From: JANYCO01 sp035535995
GTDB taxonomy: Bacteria; Bacteroidota; Bacteroidia; Cytophagales; Cytophagaceae
Direction: 5' to 3'
Assembly (NCBI GenBank): GCA_035535995.1
Contig: DATLOZ010000020.1
Span: 1 to 64,000, forward strand
DNA: 64,000 nucleotides
Under the pieces are notes generated by a model that did no database searches, was not told where the DNA came from, and worked only from the letters and a program-made list of their open reading frames with translations. Numbering within the stretch: the first letter of the stretch is position 1; each line of letters begins with the position of its first letter. Below, in pieces: positions 50,393 through 58,642 of this stretch. A program made the position numbers and the translations under genes.

Positions 50393-51397
50393 TTTGCGAT
50401 AGCGTCCTTTATTCGCATTATTATGCCAGGCCCAGGCAGTGCGGATGATTTCTTTCAGGTCTTTGTAGGAAGCTTCCCAACCCAGGGTTTGCTTGGCGTA
50501 GGCAGGAGCGGCGATAAGTCTTGGCGGGTCTCCTTCTCTTCGTTCACCGTATTCTACGGTTATTTTTTTGCCGGTTACTTCTTCAGACAATTGTATTACT
50601 TCTTTCACTGAATAGCCTCTTCCGGTACCAAGATTGCAGGCAATGGAAGGATTCCCTTTTTGAAGATAATCCAGTGCAAGGCGGTGCGCTTCAGCGAGGT
50701 CGGAGACGTGAATATAATCGCGGATGCATGAGCCGTCGGGTGTGTCATAATCTGTACCAAATACAGTAATATGTTTTCTGATCCCCAAAGCTACTTCGAG
50801 AATAAGCGGGATCAGGTGTGTTTCCGGGGTATGATCTTCCCCGGTACGGCCGTCTTCAGCGGCGCCGGAGGCATTGAAATAGCGAAGAAAAACATATTTT
50901 AGCCCATATGCTTTCTCATAATCCTTGATCACTTTTTCAAGCATGTATTTACTTTGTCCGTATGGATTAATAGGATCCTGCGGATGTTTTTCGTCGATCG
51001 GTATATACTGTGGATTGCCGTAGGTAGCACAGGTGGAAGAGAAAATAATATAACGGCAGTTGTATTTAACCATCGCATCCAGGAGCACGATGGGAGCAGA
51101 AAGATTATTATGGTAATATTTGGATGGTTCCGCCACGGATTCGCCTACATAGGTAAAGGCTGCAAAATGTAATACCGCTTCAACGCTATACTTGCGAAAG
51201 AGCTGATCGAGGAAAGCAGCATCGCCGATATTGCCATTCTCCAATATGGCCTCTGGGTTCACAATCGCTTGCTCATGCCCATACACGAGATTGTCTATTA
51301 CTACAATCGGATATTTTTTATCTGCCAGTAGCCTGACAGTGTGAGAACCAATATAACCGGCTCCTCCGGTCACTAAAATAACTTTTTGTGCGCTCAT
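50390..51397 (-). CDS. galE: UDP-glucose 4-epimerase
   Basis: A 335-residue extended SDR enzyme that interconverts UDP-glucose and UDP-galactose with bound NAD. VTGGAGYIGSH is at 9-19; the catalytic Ser-Ser-Thr is in FSSTCATYG (~124) and Tyr-x3-Lys in YGQSKYMLE (~148). The C-terminal ACNLGTGRGYSVKEVI block is typical of GalE. It provides activated sugars for polysaccharides. Single gene. Its stop codon sits inside a dispersed repeat arm. Confidence 0.95.
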   Translation of the reverse strand: MSAQKVILVTGGAGYIGSHTVRLLADKKYPIVVIDNLVYGHEQAIVNPEAILENGNIGDAAFLDQLFRKYSVEAVLHFAAFTYVGESVAEPSKYYHNNLSAPIVLLDAMVKYNCRYIIFSSTCATYGNPQYIPIDEKHPQDPINPYGQSKYMLEKVIKDYEKAYGLKYVFLRYFNASGAAEDGRTGEDHTPETHLIPLILEVALGIRKHITVFGTDYDTPDGSCIRDYIHVSDLAEAHRLALDYLQKGNPSIACNLGTGRGYSVKEVIQLSEEVTGKKITVEYGERREGDPPRLIAAPAYAKQTLGWEASYKDLKEIIRTAWAWHNNANKGRYRK

Positions 51398-51499
51398 AGA
51401 TTTTTAACAGACTGCTAAAATAATCTAATTTCTATGATCGGGAAAAGAAATGAAATTAAATTATGATAGTGAATCTATTTTGAAAGGAAATTAGGATAA

Positions 51500-51538
51500 A
51501 AAGATACTAGATGCCGGATGCCAGATACCGGATAAAAA
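51500..51538. repeat. GATGCCRGATACC-family repeat, copy 7
   Basis: AAGATACTAGATGCCGGATG followed by CCAGATACCGGATAAA: three alternating GATGCC/GATACC units in the gap upstream of galE and downstream of the channel gene. Confidence 0.7.
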
Positions 51539-51610
51539 GTATATATAGAATGTCCCTCCACTCATTCTAGAAATATTTTGCTGGCGTGGATGCTAACAAA
51601 AGGAAAAAAA

Positions 51611-52441
51611 TCAAATAATTCCATCGTCCGTTTCCACGGCTTCTTTTTCCTGGTCGATCTGCAAGGTGTCTTGTCTTCGGGCATTTTGGTTAGGTGCCCC
51701 GTTTGGAGGATCTTTTACTACAGGAGGAGTGAACGTAACTTTTCTCATTTTTCTATTTTGAATTTCTTCAATAAATCCTGCACTCAAGATCGCCGAAGGA
51801 ATCGTGATTAGTCCGATGCCAAGCATGGCAAGTACTGTAGCGGTAAGTTTGCCGCCCAGCGTTACCGGATAAATATCGCCGTACCCGATCGCCAGGGTGG
51901 AAATGCCCCAATACATGGCCTGGAACAGGTTGCTGAACTTCTCGGGCTGTGCATCTTTTTCAAAATAGTAAGCGAGACAAGAACAAAATACAAGCACGAT
52001 CATAATAGAAAATAAAGTAGCAAGCAGATCGTCTTTTTTATTGGTTACTACGCGTGTGATGGCCTGCAAGTGCTCGGAATAACGATAGAGCTTAAAAATT
52101 CTGAAGAGCGAAAATAAACGAAATATTTTTGTGAAGCGAAGATCCACGCTAAGTGTAACGGGGATGAATAAAGGCAAGATCGATAAGAAGTCAATGAGAC
52201 CAATGAAAGAGAAAACATATTTGAAAAAACGTTTTTCATGATAGGCTACGTATACTCTATAGAAATATTCAATTGAAAAAATGACAAGAGAGATCATTTC
52301 TACAATTTCAAAATAAAGATCGTATTCTCGAAGTTCTTTTACGGTCTCTAAAGCAAATACTAAGAAGCTGATAAAAATGGAAATGTGAACCACTTTATCA
52401 AAAGTTTCTGCAAAACGTTCTTCTCTTATTTTTTTGAGCAT
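51611..52441 (-). CDS. Voltage-gated-like potassium channel with atypical filter
   Basis: From the ATG at 52441 it has 276 residues: S1-S4 helices with an S4 carrying periodic Arg/Lys (RFTKIFRLFSLFRIFKLYR), then S5, a pore, S6, and a ~60-residue hydrophilic tail. The selectivity region reads STLAIGYGDIYPV. Relative to the usual T-T-V-GYGD, the two Thr before Ile/Val are Leu and Ala, while GYGD is kept. It should conduct potassium in the inner membrane, perhaps with altered ion occupancy. Next to a cation/proton antiporter gene on the same strand. Confidence 0.85.
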   Translation of the reverse strand: MLKKIREERFAETFDKVVHISIFISFLVFALETVKELREYDLYFEIVEMISLVIFSIEYFYRVYVAYHEKRFFKYVFSFIGLIDFLSILPLFIPVTLSVDLRFTKIFRLFSLFRIFKLYRYSEHLQAITRVVTNKKDDLLATLFSIMIVLVFCSCLAYYFEKDAQPEKFSNLFQAMYWGISTLAIGYGDIYPVTLGGKLTATVLAMLGIGLITIPSAILSAGFIEEIQNRKMRKVTFTPPVVKDPPNGAPNQNARRQDTLQIDQEKEAVETDDGII

Positions 52442-52565
52442 ACAGAGGTTTAAATAGAAATTAATCGGGAACTCCACCTGTTTCAGATTATTAAAATATC
52501 ATTAAAATTAGATATTTCAAAGAATCATCATTGATTTCTTTCGCTGTCAAAAAGAGGAGGCACTA

Positions 52566-54047
52566 CTATAAAGATCGGGAAGTGGCGCTGCTATTGTGTT
52601 TGATGTTGTTCATAGCCCGTGTAGCGCTGGCGGATTGAAAATAGAAATATTTGATAAGATCGAGTAGCGGCCCCGTCATGAAGGTTGTGGTCAGTGCCAT
52701 GAGTACCAGGATGGCAAAGATCTCAGGCGATAAAATCCCGAGATCATATCCAATATTCAGTACAACCAATTCCATCAACCCTCGTGTGTTCATCAACGCG
52801 CCGATCGATAGTGCGTCTTTCCAGGATTGGCCTACAAGTCGCGCGGCAATGCTACTTCCGCCAAACTTACCCAGCACGGCTACCAGGATCACGATAAAAC
52901 AGATTAGCCACAAATTACCTTCGTTGAGCAAGCCGATCTGCGTGCGCAACCCTGTAACGGCAAATACGATCGGAAGAAAAATGATCACGCTTATATCTTC
53001 AATTTTTTCAGTAAGCAATTCTCTGACCCTCGATCCCTGCGGCATAATTGTACCCGCCATGAAAGCGCCGAACAGCGAGTGAATGCCGATGATCTCTGCG
53101 AAATAAGAGGAGAGAAGCAGGGTCAGGAACATTACGGTAACCAGCGTTTTGTTGAGGTTTTCGGTAGGCGTGGAATTGTCGACCAGTTTTTTTAACCATG
53201 GACGAATCACAAACAACATTACAAAGATAAATGCGATCGCCGGAATGATCGTGTAGATCGAGCTTACAAAGCTGCCTGCCTTGGCGATCGCTACTACTAC
53301 TGCTAAGATACACCATGCCGTTACGTCATCGGCAGCGGCACAGGAGATGGCCATCACACCCAGCGTGGATTTGGTGAGGCCGCGGTCTTTGACAATTCTT
53401 GCCAGCACAGGAAATGCAGTAATACTCATAGCAATCCCCATAAATAAAGTAAACACAAGAAAACTCACATTGGCAGGAGCAAAACGTTCGTAAATAAAAA
53501 AGGATAATCCAACTCCAAGAAAGAATGGAACGATAATGCTGGAATGGCTGATCACTACTGCGTCGTGGGCTTTGTTCTTTACTTTATGAAGATCCAATTC
53601 CATGCCTACCAAAAACATAAAAAAGGTAAGACCGATCTGGCTTAAGAAATGAAGATTTTTTAGAGAAGCCGACGGAAATAAAAAATTTAGAAAATCCGGA
53701 TATAATAAACCCATTACAGAAGGCCCGAGAATAATACCGGCGATGATCTCACCTACTACAGAAGGCTGTCCTAGTTTGGCAAAGATCATTCCGAAAAATC
53801 TTGCTGCAAAAAGAATTACAATGATCTGTAGCAATAGCAAGCTTAGAGGGTGATTTATATTATGAGAAAGCTGATGCCAGAATCCTTCGGAAGATAAGGC
53901 TGTAGCAGTAACTGCAGAATTCGTAGTAAGTGTAGTAACTGATAGTTGTTTGGCAGGTACAAGAGTTTTTCCTTTTTCAAGGATCCACCAGATGGATAAA
54001 CTAAAAATACTCATAATGATGATATACAGAATGAGATTCTTTTTCAT
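52566..54047 (-). CDS. Cation/proton antiporter, CPA2 (KefB/NapA-like)
   Basis: A 493-residue membrane protein with an N-terminal hydrophobic segment, a ~40-residue loop, then about twelve more helices. GQPSVVGEIIAGIILGPS and SCAAADDVTAWC are CPA2 family blocks; the Asp-Asp pair in the latter is the ion-binding site. It lacks a C-terminal NAD-binding (TrkA-N) domain. It exchanges potassium or sodium for protons across the inner membrane. The gene is upstream of the channel gene on the same strand with ~120 bases between. Confidence 0.93.
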   Translation of the reverse strand: MKKNLILYIIIMSIFSLSIWWILEKGKTLVPAKQLSVTTLTTNSAVTATALSSEGFWHQLSHNINHPLSLLLLQIIVILFAARFFGMIFAKLGQPSVVGEIIAGIILGPSVMGLLYPDFLNFLFPSASLKNLHFLSQIGLTFFMFLVGMELDLHKVKNKAHDAVVISHSSIIVPFFLGVGLSFFIYERFAPANVSFLVFTLFMGIAMSITAFPVLARIVKDRGLTKSTLGVMAISCAAADDVTAWCILAVVVAIAKAGSFVSSIYTIIPAIAFIFVMLFVIRPWLKKLVDNSTPTENLNKTLVTVMFLTLLLSSYFAEIIGIHSLFGAFMAGTIMPQGSRVRELLTEKIEDISVIIFLPIVFAVTGLRTQIGLLNEGNLWLICFIVILVAVLGKFGGSSIAARLVGQSWKDALSIGALMNTRGLMELVVLNIGYDLGILSPEIFAILVLMALTTTFMTGPLLDLIKYFYFQSASATRAMNNIKHNSSATSRSL

Positions 54048-54203
54048 AGAGGTATATTTAAAGTACGCGATTTCAAAGATACAAAAAAGGAAGAAATTCT
54101 CTTAGATGTGAATATTGTAATCAATTCTAATATTGATATAAGCTGCTTTGCGAAGGCCCATTCTATCTTTACGCCAACAAATTTTTTAAACAAAACAAAT
54201 TAT

Positions 54204-54785
54204 ATGAAAGCAATAACCATGAAAATGCTGGCAAGCTGCGCACTAGTTGCTATGCTGGTAGTAAATTCTTTTGCACAATCCCCTATGACCTCTACCAAAG
54301 AAGGAGGTAAAAAACCTACCGGAATTGACCGAAAAACTGTACCGACTGAAGTAACAGATACCTATGTAAGAGAATATCCTTCTACTACTTATGAAACCTG
54401 GTATTACTACCCTGGATACTCTGATACCGATGAAGAGTGGTACATCTATACACCTTCCTACACTACCGTGACGGATATGCCGGGCTACTACGTAGTAGAA
54501 TTTACGTCTTCCAAAGACAACATGCCTTACACAGCGATCTATTCGAAAGAAGGTAAAAAAATGAGAACCTACAGATCTATTGGAGACCCTCTGCCAAAGG
54601 CTGTCACAGACGCTTTCAATAAAAGCACATACAAATCCTGGACTTTGAAAAAAGACAAGGAAGAAATGTGGAGAGATTCTGATAAAAAGAAAGTTTATAA
54701 ACTTACTGTTGAAAGAGGCAAAGAAAAACACTTACTCTACTACCAGGAAGATGGGAAGTTGCTAAAAGATAAAGACAGATCTTAA
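54204..54785 (+). CDS. Secreted PepSY-like (BLIP-type) protein, paralogue 1
   Basis: The ATG at 54204 gives 193 residues with a signal peptide ending SFAQ; an upstream in-frame ATG at 54108 lacks a signal. The mature part has two similar halves: VTDTYVREYPSTTYETWYYYP and, later, VTDAFNKSTYKSWTLKKDK, with IYSKEGKKMRTY between them, as in PepSY-like (DUF2874) putative inhibitor/sensor proteins. A paralogue follows 184 bases later. Likely periplasmic. Terminator immediately downstream. Confidence 0.75.
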   Translation: MKAITMKMLASCALVAMLVVNSFAQSPMTSTKEGGKKPTGIDRKTVPTEVTDTYVREYPSTTYETWYYYPGYSDTDEEWYIYTPSYTTVTDMPGYYVVEFTSSKDNMPYTAIYSKEGKKMRTYRSIGDPLPKAVTDAFNKSTYKSWTLKKDKEEMWRDSDKKKVYKLTVERGKEKHLLYYQEDGKLLKDKDRS

Positions 54786-54801
54786 GCAAACGAAAAATTT
54801 T

Positions 54802-54845
54802 AAAGAAAAGCGTTCCGGCTGCCCACAGCCGGAACGCTTTTCTTT
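54802..54845 (+). terminator. Perfect 20-bp terminator hairpin
   Basis: Stem 54802-54821 / 54826-54845 with the tetraloop CCCA, GC-rich in the centre and A/T-rich at the base, ends the first paralogue's transcript and separates it from the second. Confidence 0.92.
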
Positions 54846-54969
54846 ATAGAATGCCATAGTCAAAGTTGTGCCTGCTAGATAATGTGAAAAATATAATGAA
54901 TATCAATATTCATATAATTAGCAGGCTATAGAACCCGGCTATCTTTATGTAGAAAATCAGAAAAGCTTT

Positions 54970-55548
54970 ATGAAAAAAATATTCAACACGATAGCAGCCT
55001 TGATCATTCCTGTCATAGTAACGATGGAAGCTTCCGCCCAGGATGGCGTCAGTACAGGCCCAGTGCCAGAGGAAGCAAACCTTCCTGGAGTGGTAGATAA
55101 AAAGCATGTTCCCTATGTAGTGACAAACAACTATTACCGCGACTACAACGCTGCATTACCAGACACCTGGTATGTATATCCGCAATACTCTGACAGCGAT
55201 TCTTCGGATTGGTATGTGTACAGTCCTTCACTTGTCTCCGGTATGCCTGAATATTATATCGTACATTTCGATTCAAGCGGAACACCTCATAAAATTATTT
55301 ATTCCAAAGCGGGTCAGAAAATGACGACCTACAAAGGAATGAATCCAAATTCCAATTTGCCCAAAGCTGTGCAGGCTTCGCTGAAAAAGAGCGCTTACAA
55401 AGATTGGAAAATAACCGACGGGCGAGAAGAGATCACTCGTAATTCCGACAAAAAGAAAGTCTACAAAATAACCGTAGAGAAAGGCAAGGAGAAGCGCGCC
55501 CTATACTATCAGCAGGATGGGAAGCTTTTGAAAGATAAAAAAGAATGA
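54970..55548 (+). CDS. Secreted PepSY-like (BLIP-type) protein, paralogue 2
   Basis: A 192-residue protein with a signal peptide ending ASAQ. It matches 54204-54785 along its length: VTNNYYRDYNAALPDTWYVYP, IYSKAGQKMTTYKG, LPKAVQASLKKSAYKDW, and the tail EKGKEKRALYYQQDGKLLKD. The first 50 residues differ. A tandem duplication followed by divergence explains the pair; each has its own transcription unit. Function unknown. Confidence 0.75.
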   Translation: MKKIFNTIAALIIPVIVTMEASAQDGVSTGPVPEEANLPGVVDKKHVPYVVTNNYYRDYNAALPDTWYVYPQYSDSDSSDWYVYSPSLVSGMPEYYIVHFDSSGTPHKIIYSKAGQKMTTYKGMNPNSNLPKAVQASLKKSAYKDWKITDGREEITRNSDKKKVYKITVEKGKEKRALYYQQDGKLLKDKKE

Positions 55549-55602
55549 TTGTCTGACCTTGATAAGAAATAGAAGAGTTGCATGATTTTGATCTACAAGA
55601 TC

Positions 55603-56985
55603 TTATTTTTTTAGTACTGTAAATTTTTTCATTCTGATCAAGTAAAGAAATGCGAGCAGTATGCAACTGGCACCTGCGTACCATCCGCAGACATGTAAAC
55701 TGGTATCGGAGATGCCGTCGTGGAAAATATTTTTAAGCTGTGTACCCGAAACAATTGCACCCAGGTATCCAAATGTTCTTTGCAAGCCAAACGAAATTCC
55801 CGTCTGATCCGGCGGAGCTTCCGCGCTTAAGGAAGATTGGTTGGCAATAATATTTACCCCCACAGCTATTCCTGAAACCATTGTAGTTATTACGATCCAG
55901 ACGATCGCTACTTCGTGGCGCAGTAAAAAGAGGCAGCAGGTTGCCATCACTAAAGTGATCACGCCAATCAGGTTGAGTAGGATTATTTTTTTAATCTTTG
56001 AAGCAATCAATATAGCCGATAGCGCCGACATGAGCGACATAGGAAGCATGATCATGCCGGTTTGTGCGGGCGACATTTCTTTCACTGCTTCTACCCATTG
56101 CGGAATAGCGTAGAGCAAAAGAAATAAAATATAATTCGTTCCCATCGTGCGGATATATACAAGCAGCAAAGAAGGCTTATGCCATAAAAGACGAATGTCG
56201 ATGAAGGGATGCGCTTGTGTTCGTTCCCAAAGAATAAATAAAATAAAGGATACAAACGACAAAGAAGAATACACCCAAACATTAACAGGCTGCGTAAGCG
56301 TGATCAGCAATAATACGAGGAAGACTGCAAAGAGCAGGATGCCCATTGCATCGATCATTTGAAGTGTAGAACGAAAAGAACTTCCGCCAATGTTCTTTTT
56401 TACAGGTGAAATGTTTTGAGAAAGAAACAAAGCAAGAATAGCCCAGGGAACATTGATCAGGAAAATCCCCTGCCAACCCCAAACCTCTGTCAATACGCCG
56501 CCCAGCAACGGGCCCACCACCATACTTACCTGACTGGCTACGGTAATGATGCCAAGTACATTTCCTGGAATGGCTCTTTTACTATCCCCATACCGATGCG
56601 CGATCAGTGCCATGGCCGAAGGATAAGCAGCAGAAGTACCAAGCCCGAAGAGTGCGCGCGAAACAATGAGCCAGGAAAAAGACTGAGCGAAAATGCCTAC
56701 AAACGCTCCTAGCAAGATGATGATAAAACCACACTTGTTGATCGTCTTCGGATCATACAGATCGGCCAATCTTCCCATGAGCGGCTGACCGATGGCAGAA
56801 GCCATATAAAGCGGCGTGATCAGCAAGGCACTTTCGCTTACATTTTCATGAAAGTGCAAACAGATCGTAGCCAGCGCTGTGGCCAGCATGGTGGAGTTGA
56901 GCGGATTCATCATCGTTCCCAACACCAAAGGCAGCATAAATTTCCAATCGATTCGTTCCCTTTCTCCTACTGCTGTTGCTGACAT
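55603..56985 (-). CDS. MFS drug-efflux-like transporter
   Basis: A 460-residue major facilitator with about fourteen helices. The N-terminal ALATICLHFHENVSESALLITPLYMASAIGQPLMGRLADLYD carries the loop 2-3 motif GRLADLYDPK, and the motif C-like GPLLGGVLTEVWGWQGIF is in helix 5. This fits the DHA2-type multidrug exporters. It is the last gene of a MarR-led operon and starts one base before the isochorismatase-like gene's stop region, so translation is coupled. Confidence 0.88.
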   Translation of the reverse strand: MSATAVGERERIDWKFMLPLVLGTMMNPLNSTMLATALATICLHFHENVSESALLITPLYMASAIGQPLMGRLADLYDPKTINKCGFIIILLGAFVGIFAQSFSWLIVSRALFGLGTSAAYPSAMALIAHRYGDSKRAIPGNVLGIITVASQVSMVVGPLLGGVLTEVWGWQGIFLINVPWAILALFLSQNISPVKKNIGGSSFRSTLQMIDAMGILLFAVFLVLLLITLTQPVNVWVYSSLSFVSFILFILWERTQAHPFIDIRLLWHKPSLLLVYIRTMGTNYILFLLLYAIPQWVEAVKEMSPAQTGMIMLPMSLMSALSAILIASKIKKIILLNLIGVITLVMATCCLFLLRHEVAIVWIVITTMVSGIAVGVNIIANQSSLSAEAPPDQTGISFGLQRTFGYLGAIVSGTQLKNIFHDGISDTSLHVCGWYAGASCILLAFLYLIRMKKFTVLKK

Positions 56986-56986
56986 T

Positions 56987-57556
56987 TTATTTCCTGTTCT
57001 TAAGCTTTTCTATAATCTCCTCACTCGTCCCGCGTTCTCCTAAGCCAGGAAAAATAACTTCAATACTATTTTTGTGTGCTTCTCCGTTTGGATCGGTCAT
57101 GGCATCTGTAGCAAAACTGATATTATAAGCCCGTTCGCTAGCCGCTCTGGCTGTTCCTTCCACGCCTTTGCTGGTAGAAACTCCTGCCAGTACGATGCCT
57201 GTAATTTTTCTTTTCTGAAGTTCTTCGTGCAGCGGCGTATTACCAAAAGCGCTCCAGTGTTCCTTGGTAATAAAAATATCAAAAGGTTCGGTTTTTATTT
57301 TTTCTGAGATCTCCGAAAACTCTGGAGAATACAAGTTGTTTACTGGTGAAGGAACATCCTTACGTGTAGTTCTCCATGCACCGGAAGAAACCACGTTAAC
57401 CACTACTACCGGTAAATCTTCTTTGCGAAAGGCTTCTACGAGAAGAGCCGCCTTTTCTAATACTGAGGAAATCGGATGCGCCAGCTTATAACCCAAAATC
57501 CCTTTTTGAAAATCGATCAATACCAATGCGGTATTTTTATCTATTGCAGTAATCAT
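56987..57556 (-). CDS. Isochorismatase-like hydrolase, Cys-less
   Basis: A 189-residue cysteine-hydrolase-fold protein. ALVLIDFQKGIL holds the catalytic Asp and ITKEHWSAFGNTPL the catalytic Lys. The nucleophile position in AGVSTSKGVEGTARAA is Gly rather than Cys, as in PhzD/EntB-type isochorismatases, so a vinyl-ether or similar hydrolysis not needing Cys is more likely than amidase activity. It lies between the efflux gene and a small membrane protein in a MarR operon. Confidence 0.87.
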   Translation of the reverse strand: MITAIDKNTALVLIDFQKGILGYKLAHPISSVLEKAALLVEAFRKEDLPVVVVNVVSSGAWRTTRKDVPSPVNNLYSPEFSEISEKIKTEPFDIFITKEHWSAFGNTPLHEELQKRKITGIVLAGVSTSKGVEGTARAASERAYNISFATDAMTDPNGEAHKNSIEVIFPGLGERGTSEEIIEKLKNRK

Positions 57557-57589
57557 AACTCCTTTTTATTTTACAGGCTGCTATAATTG

Positions 57590-57669
57590 ATGCCAGGTGC
57601 CGGATACCAGATGCCAGATAATTTTTGAAAAACATTTATCCGGCATCTGGAATCTGGTATCGGGCATCT
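57590..57669. repeat. GATGCCRGATACC-family inverted pair, copy 8
   Basis: GATGCCAGGTGCCGGATACC and following units at 57590-57620 are mirrored by CCGGCATCTGG...GGTATCGGGCATC at 57640-57669. This is the best-formed hairpin of the family, in the operon gap between isochorismatase-like and small membrane protein genes. Confidence 0.8.
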
Positions 57670-57673
57670 TTTT

Positions 57674-58006
57674 TTATTTCATTTTGTGAACAAAGGTCAT
57701 GCTTAGGTTAATGCTGATCAATGCTACTCCGATGAAGAATACAAGCAACGCTATTTTATTGCGGTGGCTTACTTTCCCTACTCTGAAAAGCAAGTAGCCC
57801 ACCACAAGATTTGCCAAAGCCCATAGCACGTTTACGATAGGAGAGGACAAGCCTTTTCCGGGAGGGTCTGAAAACGGAGAAGGGAACGGATCGCCGCATA
57901 CGCCTTTCACGTAGTGCGGAACGAAGTTGGCTAAAAATAAGCCGGCAAAAAACGCGGCAATGTAATGATACCATTTAGGTTTGTCAGATGTGATCGTGTT
58001 TTCCAT
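57674..58006 (-). CDS. Small hypothetical membrane protein
   Basis: From the ATG at 58006 it has 110 residues. Three hydrophobic segments (about 12-30, 57-75 and 84-102) are separated by a Pro-rich periplasmic or cytoplasmic loop with one Cys (GDPFPSPFSDPPGKG). I recognise no named family. It follows marR by 35 bases, so it is likely in the same operon and may assist the downstream MFS exporter. Membrane location certain, function unknown. Confidence 0.65.
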   Translation of the reverse strand: MENTITSDKPKWYHYIAAFFAGLFLANFVPHYVKGVCGDPFPSPFSDPPGKGLSSPIVNVLWALANLVVGYLLFRVGKVSHRNKIALLVFFIGVALISINLSMTFVHKMK

Positions 58007-58041
58007 AATGTAATTCAAAATTTAAAATTTATAATTCAAAA

Positions 58042-58470
58042 TTATTTCGCTTCTGCCAGCTTGTTAAGCACTGGCAGCACTTTGATCAGAATATCTTTTT
58101 CTTTTTCTGTTAAGTTATTTTCAATAATGTTTTTCAACCATTCGTCTTTCTCATATAAAGTAGTATCAACAAGCTTTCTGCCAGAGGCGGTGAGAGAAAT
58201 ACAGACTTTGCGTTTGTCTTCCCGGGAAGGAGTTTTCTTGATCAATTTCTGCTGCTCCATTTTAGTAAGGATCTGCGACATCGACTGGGTAGTGATCCTG
58301 GTAAGGTTGGCGAGTTCGGTAGGCAAGAGAAAATCGTTGCGAAAAAGATGGCCGATCGTTTCCATCTCAGTCATGGAGTACGTGGTCATCGCGGAAGTGC
58401 GTTTGCGCAGGCCTTTATGGAGGGAAGAAACTACTACTCTCAACGAAGAAGCTAATTCGGTAGAATCCAT
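58042..58470 (-). CDS. MarR-family transcriptional regulator
   Basis: A 142-residue regulator. The winged helix is visible at ~55-105: LPTELANLTRITTQSMSQILTKMEQQKLI with the recognition helix, then PSREDKRKVCISLTASGRKLV as the wing. It is the first gene of marR - small membrane protein - isochorismatase-like - MFS. A palindrome lies 19 bases upstream. It probably represses the operon and releases it upon binding a phenolic-type ligand. The stop is in AT-rich repeat-like sequence. Confidence 0.92.
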   Translation of the reverse strand: MDSTELASSLRVVVSSLHKGLRKRTSAMTTYSMTEMETIGHLFRNDFLLPTELANLTRITTQSMSQILTKMEQQKLIKKTPSREDKRKVCISLTASGRKLVDTTLYEKDEWLKNIIENNLTEKEKDILIKVLPVLNKLAEAK

Positions 58471-58488
58471 ATTATGTATCTTAACTTG

Positions 58489-58505
58489 TTAGTTTACCTA
58501 ACTAA
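58489..58505. promoter_or_regulatory. Probable MarR operator
   Basis: TTAGTTTACCTAACTAA is an inverted repeat (six of seven arm positions pair) 19 bases before marR's ATG. Length and AT-rich arms fit MarR boxes. Confidence 0.5.
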
Positions 58506-58642
58506 TTTAAAAACTATTTTGTTCAGAAAAAAATAAAAAGATTAAAATTTATAGTTCAGAAAAATTTCAGAATTGTTTAATAGAAGCGCAGGGGAAGTGT
58601 ATGGAAGTTGAGGATGTTTATAAAATCTTTAAATCATGTTAT

